From positions 1,922,001-1,986,000 of the forward strand of contig NZ_AP025739.1 of assembly GCF_003574315.2 (NCBI RefSeq): DNA of 64,000 bases, in the 5' to 3' direction. Under the pieces are notes generated by a model. The model was given only the letters and a program-made list of their open reading frames with translations, did not search any database and was not told where the DNA came from. The DNA comes from Capsulimonas corticalis (lineage in GTDB: Bacteria; Armatimonadota; Armatimonadia; Armatimonadales; Capsulimonadaceae). Within the stretch, counting starts at the first letter, position 1, and each line of letters begins with the position of its first letter. Both the position numbers and the translations under genes were made by a program. Positions 54,964 through 62,500 of this stretch are shown here, in pieces.

Positions 54964-55857
54964 ATGAAAATCAGACGCCGCCTTGCGGACCTTTCCCCAC
55001 AAGACTTGGACGATTACTCCATCTGGATTTCCATCATGGACGACTATGATGAAGATGAAGACGAAGAGCTGGACACCGACAGCCGCTGGACGCTTACTCC
55101 GTATATGCGACCTTACGATCCAAATAAGCCAGTGAGGATGGACCTGGTCTGTGTCGTCGCGGCGGATTTCTTGCTGGCCGATGGCGACAAATTCACGGGC
55201 TATCTCAAGTACAAGGGCGCGGGTATGGACAGCATCGAGCACGTCCAGCCGGCGATCGTGTCTGAGCATGGCCAAATCGACTTCTATTCCGGCGTGTTCC
55301 AGCCAAGCGTGGAGCAGCAAGACGCAGCATGTTCCGTGATTGGCAAAAGGCGCGCCGAAATCTTTCCGGTAACATTCGAAAGTCGCGTAGAAATTGCCGG
55401 ACACGAGACAGTTGGGTATGTTGACGACTTTTACTTCTATGAGGACACGAAAAATAGCGGGGGAAACGTTCAATCCGTTAACGCTCCCGAGCGGAGCGGA
55501 TCAGAGGCCGTGGAGTCCGAAGGCTTCATCGACAGCATTGAGGCGCTGGGGTGGCTGGAGCAGGCGGATAATAAAGAGCGCACCATCAGTGAGGATGGAT
55601 CGACGCGTCTTTCCGTGGAATACTCCCTGAACTTGGTGCGTGAGCTTTACGCGGGAGGCGCCGCGCAGGTGCTGGCGTTGGGTATTGTCGTCGAGGACGA
55701 CGCCGAGGAGGCCAGCAGCCTGAAGGTCATACTTCCGAAGGATCTGAAATCACGGGCGACGCTGTTCGCCATTGAAGCTCGCGCCCTCCGTGAGATGGAC
55801 ACTCCATTTGATCCTGCGGGAGAGCGAGGGCAAGACTCATTTACGCTTGGCTGGTAG
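54964..55857 (+). CDS. Uncharacterised acidic protein, two-part
   Basis: The 297-residue protein has no signal peptide or membrane helix. An acidic stretch (DDYDEDEDEELDTD) near the N-terminus is followed by an alpha/beta region with RMDLVCVVAADFLLADGDKFTGYLKY. After a low-complexity linker (about 180-200) comes a second compact region with RTISEDGSTRLSVEYSLNLVRELYAGGA. No family was recognised. The frame is open back to ATG 54853, but the extra residues look non-coding, so ATG 54964 is preferred. Two more uncommon genes follow in the same direction; the three may form one unit. Confidence 0.6.
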   Translation: MKIRRRLADLSPQDLDDYSIWISIMDDYDEDEDEELDTDSRWTLTPYMRPYDPNKPVRMDLVCVVAADFLLADGDKFTGYLKYKGAGMDSIEHVQPAIVSEHGQIDFYSGVFQPSVEQQDAACSVIGKRRAEIFPVTFESRVEIAGHETVGYVDDFYFYEDTKNSGGNVQSVNAPERSGSEAVESEGFIDSIEALGWLEQADNKERTISEDGSTRLSVEYSLNLVRELYAGGAAQVLALGIVVEDDAEEASSLKVILPKDLKSRATLFAIEARALREMDTPFDPAGERGQDSFTLGW

Positions 55858-55935
55858 ACGAGGGGAAAATCTGATTTCTGCACCGCGGCGAGCGGGGCAG
55901 CATTAGGACGCTTGTAATTCGGAAAGTTGGAAGTC

Positions 55936-56628
55936 ATGCCGACCCTAGTCACGCCAGCACGAGAAGACGAAGAGCGAGACGCCGTTGTCGCGGCCTGGGT
56001 GGGCCGGGGATGGAGCGTCCGCCGCCTGGATCGGTTCTGGGAGCCGCCCATTTTGGAGCGTGCGGATGTCAGACTCTATGGCGACATGACCTTCTGCCTA
56101 TTTCTCGCGGAGCGTCTCGGTCTTGAGCTGATCTCACCGCCGGATGATCTGCTCTTGCGTGTGGACGCCCGATGGCTGGGGCGTGATATCCAAGGCGTGC
56201 TGCTGGCCGACGCGCTCCAGCAGTCCTATCCCATCTTCGTCAAATCCGCTGTTCCGAAACTTTTTCGCGCGGCCGTCTATGACGCCCCCAGCGACCTGGA
56301 GCAAGAAACCATCGGTCTGGCGGAAGATACCCTCGTGCTTGTGTCGAACCACATCAAGTTTACCTGCGAGGTTCGCTGCCTGATCCGCCGCGACAAGGTC
56401 GTATCCGCAGCCGTATATGAAGGCGAAGCGAATGTTGACGAGGCAAAAGTGTTCGCGGAGGATTTCGTTAGAAGCCACGCCGTCGCCGTCACCTATATCC
56501 TCGACGTGGGGTGGATCGAGGGGCATGGCTGGGCGGTGATTGAGGCCAACGCCATTTGGGGCGGAGGCTTGAACGGCTGCGACCCCGAGATAATGGCGGA
56601 CTGCTTGGCCCTCGCCACGATTGAGTAA
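55936..56628 (+). CDS. ATP-grasp-type (DUF4343-like) protein
   Basis: The 230-residue protein shows a likely ATP-grasp core: FVKSAVPKLFRAAVYDAPSDL (Lys on the nucleotide strand), LVSNHIKFTCEVRCLIRRDKVVSAAVY, and the C-terminal WAVIEANAIWGGGLNGCDP with an E-x-N metal motif. This order resembles small DUF4343 ATP-grasp proteins, which ligate unknown substrates. ATG 55936 follows GGAAG, and a TTG at 55927 is in frame. The gene lies 78 bases after the acidic protein gene and five bases before the next gene. Confidence 0.65.
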   Translation: MPTLVTPAREDEERDAVVAAWVGRGWSVRRLDRFWEPPILERADVRLYGDMTFCLFLAERLGLELISPPDDLLLRVDARWLGRDIQGVLLADALQQSYPIFVKSAVPKLFRAAVYDAPSDLEQETIGLAEDTLVLVSNHIKFTCEVRCLIRRDKVVSAAVYEGEANVDEAKVFAEDFVRSHAVAVTYILDVGWIEGHGWAVIEANAIWGGGLNGCDPEIMADCLALATIE

Positions 56629-56633
56629 AACCT

Positions 56634-57410
56634 ATGGGAATCTATAACTGTCTCCACACGGAAGTCCAGTGCCCGCGCTGCGGGGCGCGGACAGAAGCGA
56701 TCATCGATCTCTATTTTGGCTTCAAAAATCTTCTGGAATATCACCTTGGAGATATATATCAGTGGCGTGAGCGCAAACAGCCACAGAACGGCGGCAGGCC
56801 CGATGGAGGGAATGTCGATGGTGAGGGCTATACAGAATGCGCTATCTGCCGGAAAGCCTCTTTTTGGATCGTTGAGGTCAGATCAGACATTCTCCAAAGC
56901 GTTCGGCCCGATCCAAATAAACAGCCATATGACACTCTCATCGAACGCCGAGAACATCGTCCCTACGCCTCGCATCATCAATTTTACATCGAAGACGCCA
57001 ATGAATCTGGTGACACTAGTGATCTGTCATTCTGGACGGACCAGACGACGCGCGACAAGCTGGCGCTCGTACCTGGGACGATGGGCGTCAATACCGCCAC
57101 CTATGGTCATGTCGTGGTCTACTCTGAACTGCACGACGCCGAACCGCCGCTCAACCTCGCGGAATGGGATCATGTGACCGAGGCCAGCCTGGAGATCAAG
57201 AGCGGCGTGCTGCATGTGATCGGATGCCTGGATGACACGGGCGAAGTTTTTAACGTACAGTCATGTCCATATCGCGTAAGGTGCTGCCACGCCAATCTTG
57301 CTGGCGGCAATGATGCCGGGGACGGCGACGACTGGTATCTGGTGCAGTTTTGGCCTGCGCCGATGGACGTGCCAGTGGTATTGAAGCGGTGGGAAGAAGG
57401 CGTGGCGTAA
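56634..57410 (+). CDS. Uncharacterised zinc-ribbon-containing protein
   Basis: The 258-residue protein begins with a knuckle-type motif C13PRCG and a later C-x-x-C (AICRKASF at about residue 70), consistent with one split zinc ribbon. The remainder is rich in Trp, Tyr, Asp and Glu and contains SELHDAEPPLNLAEWDHVTEASLEI and WYLVQFWPAPMDVPVVLKRW, a beta-sandwich-like layout. No family was recognised. It starts five bases after the ATP-grasp gene, so the two are certainly co-transcribed. The pairing could be a modification enzyme with its substrate or an immunity-type protein. Confidence 0.55.
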   Translation: MGIYNCLHTEVQCPRCGARTEAIIDLYFGFKNLLEYHLGDIYQWRERKQPQNGGRPDGGNVDGEGYTECAICRKASFWIVEVRSDILQSVRPDPNKQPYDTLIERREHRPYASHHQFYIEDANESGDTSDLSFWTDQTTRDKLALVPGTMGVNTATYGHVVVYSELHDAEPPLNLAEWDHVTEASLEIKSGVLHVIGCLDDTGEVFNVQSCPYRVRCCHANLAGGNDAGDGDDWYLVQFWPAPMDVPVVLKRWEEGVA

Positions 57411-57615
57411 GAGACTGGAAAAGAGCTATTCATCCTCATAGTCGTGCTCATACAGTCCATCAATAGACGCCGAAAAACTGGGAGCCAGCGGAATGACATC
57501 AAGCTCTGGATTGGTATCTACATACCTGAGCATGAGACGTGGTCACCGGCGCGGTCTGAGATCCTGGTGTTCGCCAAAATTCGGGGTATGAGTTTTGATC
57601 TCTTCCCGAAAACGC

Positions 57616-57650
57616 AAAAACGGGGTCAGAGCATGTTGCTCTGACCCCCG
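57616..57650 (-). terminator. Terminator of the tRNA gene
   Basis: On the minus strand CGGGGGTCAGAGCA (57650-57637) pairs with TGCTCTGACCCCG (57633-57621) around an ACA loop, followed by TTTTT (57620-57616). Confidence 0.85.
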
Positions 57651-57661
57651 TTTTGTCTCTT

Positions 57662-57738
57662 TGGTAGCGAAGAAGAGACTCGAACTCTTGACATTTCGGG
57701 TATGAACCGAACGCTCTAACCAACTGAGCTACTTCGCC
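57662..57738 (-). tRNA. tRNA-Met (CAT anticodon)
   Basis: The 77-base gene folds completely: acceptor GGCGAAG with CTTCGCT (first pair G-U), D stem GCTC/GAGC, anticodon stem TTCGG/CCGAA with loop TTCATAC (anticodon CAT), T stem AAGAG/CTCTT with loop TTCGAGT, discriminator A and encoded CCA. The GGCG..TAGCTCAGTTGGTTAGAGC body looks like elongator Met. A lysidine-modified Ile-CAU tRNA is not excluded. A strong terminator follows. Confidence 0.95.
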
Positions 57739-57814
57739 GTATTGCGATAAGTGTACCCTGGGAGCGTTGGAATGTCAAGAACTTCGATGCGATGGCGGTA
57801 AAAATATCGTCCTG

Positions 57815-58984
57815 TTATGCGCTGGGCAGGCGGCCGAGCTCGGCGAGTTTTGCCGAGGCTTCTTGTGGCAGGGGCGCCGTCAGAAGCTTCTTAGTGGCTT
57901 TGTCGACGACGTTTGTCACTTCAATGAGCGATGCGCGGCAGGCGGGGCAGCGTTTGACCACGACGTCGCAGTGCATCTTTTCCGTGCCGGGGGCGGAGCC
58001 CGGCAGCGCGGCGGCGCCGTTCCAGTCCTGCGTTTTGATGCAATGGAGCATGGCGGCGCTGCGGCTGGGGTGGACGCGGAAGATCTTGTGGCTGGTGTAC
58101 CACTTCTCACAGGTTTCGCAGAAGAGCGCGCTCGACGCGCCGGCCGCCACGGCGGCGGCGGCGCCCGCCATCAGAATCGCCTCGAATACCTCCAGCGCGT
58201 AGTAAAAACCGCCCTGGATCGGCGTGCCGCCGCTATGCGAATAATCGTGCGTGCTGGTGATGGAGACGCCGCTCTCCGCCTTGATTTCGGAAGCGACCCG
58301 GATCTCACGAATTGGGTCTAGCCGGCGGTCGATTTTGGCGCGCACTTGCGCGACGGGGAGATGGTAGTGGTCGGCGATATCCTGGCTGACCCCGTTCACG
58401 ATGGTGGAGCGCATGGCGAGGCAGTCGCCGATATAGTTGGCTCCCGCGCAGAGCAGTCCGGCGGCGATACCCGCCGTGATCGCGGCGAGCGGACTGCGGA
58501 TATTGATCTTTTTGATCACGAGGTACAGGGCGCCGCCGACCACGAGGCCGATCAGGATCGGCGAGATCAGAAAGATGTTGAAGTATCCGGAGACTTTATC
58601 GTAGATGAGGCCGGCGATGGGGCCGGCGATCAGCGCGGTCAGCCAGAGCAGCGCAACGCCGCCGGGACCGCTGCGTCCGCTGGGCTTGTATGGAGCCGCC
58701 TCTTGAAGCGGCTCCAGAGACGCCGCCGCATAGGGCGCCGCAGGGACATCCATGACGGCGGATCCGCCGGGCGAGTAGGCGTTCGCCGGCGGAGGAAAGG
58801 AGTACCCCGACGAGGGCGGGGGGAACGCGGGGGCCGGATTTGTGTATGCAGGGACTGGGTTGGTGGCGGCCTCCGCGCTGGCGGGCGCCGGCGGCGAAGG
58901 ATAATCGGTGGTCGGGATACGTCCGCAGGCGACGCATGGCCGGTTCTCACTGGGCGTTTCCGCTCCGCATTGCATGCAGATCAT
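57815..58984 (-). CDS. Zinc-ribbon membrane protein of unknown function
   Basis: The 389-residue protein has an N-terminal zinc ribbon (C3-x2-C6 ... C17-x2-C20, MQCGAETPSENRPCVACG). A proline/alanine-rich linker (about 25-100) and four predicted membrane helices (about 110-195) follow, including LIAGPIAGLIYDKVSGYFNIFLISPILIGLVVGGALYLVI. Near the C-terminus is a second cysteine cluster (FCETCEKWYTS, HC, RCPACRAS). Such zinc-ribbon plus membrane proteins are common in soil bacteria and uncharacterised. It is followed by the M48 protease gene upstream on the same strand, 72 bases apart. Confidence 0.75.
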   Translation of the reverse strand: MICMQCGAETPSENRPCVACGRIPTTDYPSPPAPASAEAATNPVPAYTNPAPAFPPPSSGYSFPPPANAYSPGGSAVMDVPAAPYAAASLEPLQEAAPYKPSGRSGPGGVALLWLTALIAGPIAGLIYDKVSGYFNIFLISPILIGLVVGGALYLVIKKINIRSPLAAITAGIAAGLLCAGANYIGDCLAMRSTIVNGVSQDIADHYHLPVAQVRAKIDRRLDPIREIRVASEIKAESGVSITSTHDYSHSGGTPIQGGFYYALEVFEAILMAGAAAAVAAGASSALFCETCEKWYTSHKIFRVHPSRSAAMLHCIKTQDWNGAAALPGSAPGTEKMHCDVVVKRCPACRASLIEVTNVVDKATKKLLTAPLPQEASAKLAELGRLPSA

Positions 58985-59056
58985 GAAGAATGGCCTTTCT
59001 GATCGCTGAGGCGATCGGTAATAATCCTCTGTCAGTGTTTATTGTGATTAAAGCGA

Positions 59057-61714
59057 TCAAAATACGCGGCTGCCATGAATTCCGGGCGCGCTTGGGCCGG
59101 ACGGCTGGTTCTTTTCCTCGGAGGGACGCCATGTCGATTTGCGTTCGTCCCACTGCTGGCCGGGAAACAGCGTGCTGTAAAGGCCGGCGGCGATCGCCTT
59201 GGCGGCGTCGAGGTTTTCGGCGACGATCAGGAGCTGCAGCCGCTTTTCGGGGCCGGGGTTCGCCGCGATATCCAGGCTCGCGGTCCAGGCGCCGCATCCA
59301 GGGCGCGGCGTTTCCAGGGTATTGCGCAGGCGCATGGCCGCTTGCAGCATGGCGATCGGGCCGCGCGCGCCCTCCGCGAGCGGGCGCGTGAGATTGAGCG
59401 CCAGGCCGATCCGGACGCGCGCGGCGTCGGCGCTGCCCGCGCGCGCGTCCAGCGCCGCCATCGCCAGCAGCGCTTCGGGGCGGAACCCCAGCGCGGACAG
59501 CTTCTCCAGTATGGCGCGGGAGCCGGCCGAATCCCCGGCGTCGTCATGCCAGCCGCTCAGTTTCCACAAAGTCCGCCATCCCGGATCGATTTCCTGGATC
59601 GCGATGGACTGGGCCTGCGCGCCGTCGCAATCGCCTTCCAGCAGCGCGATGGTCAGGGCGATCCCGCGCGCCTCCAGGTCGCCGCGCAGCGCCGCCGCCC
59701 TGGCGAGCGATTCTTTGGCCGCGCTCAGCCGGCCCAGGTCCAGCAGGACTTGCGCCAGAAACAGCGAGTGGCGCGGCTCGTCCGGTTCGTACTGATGCGC
59801 CTTGCGGGCTGCGTCTAGCGCGCAGTGGAGCTTGCCGCGCCGGTGCTGAGCGCGTCCGAGCACCGCCCAGACCGTCGCCGATTGCGGATGGCGCGCGGCG
59901 GCGTCCAGCAGGAACGGCTCGGCGTCCCGCACGCCGCCCAGTTGATAAATGCCCCAGCCCATCGCCCAGCTGATCGACGCCCCCAGGCCAAACTTGGAGA
60001 ATGCCTTGAAAAGCGCGTCCCGCACCATCGACTGCTGCCCAAAGTACACCGCGCCGATCCCCTGGGCCAGCAGCGCTTCGCAGGCGCCGCTGCTCAGGCC
60101 GCCGTAAATCCGTCCCGCGACCCATGCGCGGGGGCAATCGGCGGCGGCCAGGGATTGCCGGCACTGGTCGCGCCAATACTCCTTGCGCGCTTTGGCGCCG
60201 CCGGCGGGCTCGCCGGCGCGCAGCTGGGATTCCAGGGCCTGCTGCCAGCCGCCGTCGAGCTTGGCGTCTTCCGCCTCCTGCGCGGCGCGCCAATCGGCGA
60301 AGCGCGGGAGGGGAATCTCCGCGAACGTGCGTCGCGTGCTCGCGACGATCAAATAGACTCCCAGAAGCGTGAACCCGCCCATCAGGGCGATGCTGAACAG
60401 ATCTCGACTCTGGGCGAATGCGCCGCCGCCGATCCAGAACGCCAGGGAGAAGCCGCCGAACATCAGCACGCAGACGACCCCCAGAATGCACATGCTGGCC
60501 GACTGCGAGCGGAACTTCTGCCGCCTTAGCTGCTTCAGAACGCTTCGGCTGTCCTCGTCCTGCGCGTTCGCCTCCGCCTGCTCCAGACGCGCGATCAGCC
60601 GGCGCGCCCAGTCGTCCGGACTGTCCAGAAGCTGAACGGCGGAATCGCCGCCGATCGCGGGCGCGGCGGCGTATGATGTCTCCGTCCCCAGGGCCGCGAG
60701 ACGATCGGCGAGCGCCGGATGCGAGCTGTAATCGTCGTGCGCGCTTTCCTCCAGCGCCTTGGCCTCCAGCTTTGCGCGTTCGGCGTCGTCCTCCGGCCGC
60801 AGGCGTTGGGTCAGCCAGCTCGCATACGATCCGGGGCGCTCCATCTGAAGGATGCGATCGCGCTGCGCGAGGTTCTGGCCCTTATAGTCCGAGACATGGG
60901 TCCGCATCAGCGCATCGCGCGTCATCTCCGCGCCGCAGGCCTGGGCGGCGAGGCGGTCCGCCTCAAATTCGTCCTGACGGGAGCGCGCGCCCAGCAGGCG
61001 GGATCCATGGCGGGTGAAGAAACGCGCGATCTGGAGCAGCAGGCGCGCCGGCCGGTGCTGCGTGCGCGAGCCGCCTTCAAACTCCTCCAAAAACTCGTCC
61101 AAACCGCAGCGCAGCCGATCCATGCGGCGCACCGACGCCGCGAGCAGCCCTTTATAACCGCGCTGGACGCACTTGGCGTGCGCCATCTCATGCGCCAGCA
61201 CGGACGCGAACTGGGGCTCCGTCAGGCTCGCCAGCAGATCGTAGCCCAGCCGCAGCGTCGTGCGTCCCGCCGCGCGCCGGTAGCCGCGCAGCCGAACTGA
61301 AGCGTTGTTCATCATCTCCAGCTGCACCCGGTCCGGCGGCGCGGTCCCCACGGCGTCGGCTATCTCACGGATCAGCCGGTGCAGCCGGGGCGCGTCCTCG
61401 CGCGACAGGTCCAGCGCGTAGTCCGTTTCCGGCGCGGGCGCCAGGAGACGCAGAAACACCATCGTCAGATCGGAAACGGCGCGGTATCCTTCCAGATACA
61501 GCCCGCCGTCCGAGCGCACGACCGACAACGATTCGCAGACGGTGACAAAGAACAGCAGGAGAAGCAGGGGCGCCGCAAGCAGCAAAAAGAGCATGAAGCC
61601 GACGACCAGAAGAATCGACTGAAGGATGAGCGCAGCCGACCGGGCCGGCGCATTCGGCGTCGCTACGGCATGCCCCGTGTGGGATTCGGGTCGTAGGCGG
61701 GAAGTGTGATTCAC
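59057..61714 (-). CDS. M48-family membrane metalloprotease with TPR region
   Basis: The 885-residue protein starts at GTG 61714, placed downstream of a strong promoter that lies inside the longer open frame (open to 61801). Two hydrophobic segments (about 28-58) precede the M48 domain with HEMAH at 175-179 and the third ligand in DEFEADRLAAQ. Two more membrane helices lie near 395-445. The C-terminal 350 residues are tetratricopeptide-like repeats (FLLDAAARHPQSATVWAVLGRAQHRRGKL). It is a membrane-quality-control or HtpX/BepA-like protease. The substrate is unknown. Confidence 0.85.
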   Translation of the reverse strand: MNHTSRLRPESHTGHAVATPNAPARSAALILQSILLVVGFMLFLLLAAPLLLLLFFVTVCESLSVVRSDGGLYLEGYRAVSDLTMVFLRLLAPAPETDYALDLSREDAPRLHRLIREIADAVGTAPPDRVQLEMMNNASVRLRGYRRAAGRTTLRLGYDLLASLTEPQFASVLAHEMAHAKCVQRGYKGLLAASVRRMDRLRCGLDEFLEEFEGGSRTQHRPARLLLQIARFFTRHGSRLLGARSRQDEFEADRLAAQACGAEMTRDALMRTHVSDYKGQNLAQRDRILQMERPGSYASWLTQRLRPEDDAERAKLEAKALEESAHDDYSSHPALADRLAALGTETSYAAAPAIGGDSAVQLLDSPDDWARRLIARLEQAEANAQDEDSRSVLKQLRRQKFRSQSASMCILGVVCVLMFGGFSLAFWIGGGAFAQSRDLFSIALMGGFTLLGVYLIVASTRRTFAEIPLPRFADWRAAQEAEDAKLDGGWQQALESQLRAGEPAGGAKARKEYWRDQCRQSLAAADCPRAWVAGRIYGGLSSGACEALLAQGIGAVYFGQQSMVRDALFKAFSKFGLGASISWAMGWGIYQLGGVRDAEPFLLDAAARHPQSATVWAVLGRAQHRRGKLHCALDAARKAHQYEPDEPRHSLFLAQVLLDLGRLSAAKESLARAAALRGDLEARGIALTIALLEGDCDGAQAQSIAIQEIDPGWRTLWKLSGWHDDAGDSAGSRAILEKLSALGFRPEALLAMAALDARAGSADAARVRIGLALNLTRPLAEGARGPIAMLQAAMRLRNTLETPRPGCGAWTASLDIAANPGPEKRLQLLIVAENLDAAKAIAAGLYSTLFPGQQWDERKSTWRPSEEKNQPSGPSAPGIHGSRVF

Positions 61715-61772
61715 GTTATCGTCCAAACAGCAGTAGTCGCGGGAGCTTAACGCGCAATGCTCGCCTACGGAC

Positions 61773-61801
61773 ATTATACGGCTGATTGGGGATTTGGGCA
61801 A
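61773..61801 (-). promoter_or_regulatory. Sigma-70 promoter of the M48-TPR gene
   Basis: Minus strand TTGCCC (61801-61796), 17 bases, TATAAT (61778-61773). Its position rules out the upstream candidate start codons at 61801 and 61774. Confidence 0.8.
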
Positions 61802-61957
61802 GGGCTAATTGACTCGGGCTGACGGACGCACATGATGTTCGCCATGGCGAGCGCATGACGCCGCGATCACCAGCCGTCTGGAGAGCCTTGCGGGTCAAGG
61901 GTTGTCTGTGGTCGTAAATGACATCCGAAAGTCTTCTGGGGCAATGAGAACCCGAGT

Positions 61958-62500
61958 TTACCCGCCCGTCGAAGCGATCTTGCGCAGTTCGGCGAGGATG
62001 GCGTAGTTGCCGGGGTAGGCGCGGGCGGTGTAGCGGACCTTGCCGGCGCGGTCGACGATCACGACGGTGGGGACGTGGGCGATGTGATACTGGGCGGAGA
62101 CCTGTTTTTGGTCGTCCAGCAGGACGGGGAAGGGGACGCCGCCGTGGGCGCTTCGCTGAAACTCGGGGAGGCGCGCTCCATCGACGCTGACGGCGACCAG
62201 GCGGAATCCGAGCTCGTCCTGCCGCGGAGCGAGCTCGCGGAGCTGGGGCGTCTCGGCCTTCCAGGTGTCGCACCAGAAAGCCCAGAAGTTCAGGACGAGG
62301 ATCTGGCCGCGATAATCGGCGCTGGAGACATGTTTGCCCTGCGTGTCGGCCAGCGTAAAGCCGGGCGCCTGGCTGCCGATGGCGGGCCCGTCGGCGGGAA
62401 CGAGCGCGGCCGGAGCGGCGGCCCGGGCCGGGAGGACGCCGAAGGCGTAAAGCGCGGCGGCGACCGCCGCGAAGCGACGGGGCGAAAGAACGTGGTTCAT
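61958..62500 (-). CDS. TlpA-like extracytoplasmic thioredoxin-fold protein lacking the second active-site Cys
   Basis: The 180-residue protein has a signal peptide (about 1-28). The AhpC/TSA-redoxin fold shows IGSQAPGFTLADTQGKHVSSADYRGQILVLNFWAFWC and later VPTVVIVDRAGKVRY with the cis-Pro. The usual W-C-x-x-C is W-C77-D-T-W80, so only the first cysteine remains. It cannot be a classical thiol-disulfide reductase, but a one-Cys peroxidase or chaperone role is possible. Its ATG overlaps the stop of the alpha-2-macroglobulin gene (ATGA), a coupled pair. Confidence 0.88.
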   Translation of the reverse strand: MNHVLSPRRFAAVAAALYAFGVLPARAAAPAALVPADGPAIGSQAPGFTLADTQGKHVSSADYRGQILVLNFWAFWCDTWKAETPQLRELAPRQDELGFRLVAVSVDGARLPEFQRSAHGGVPFPVLLDDQKQVSAQYHIAHVPTVVIVDRAGKVRYTARAYPGNYAILAELRKIASTGG

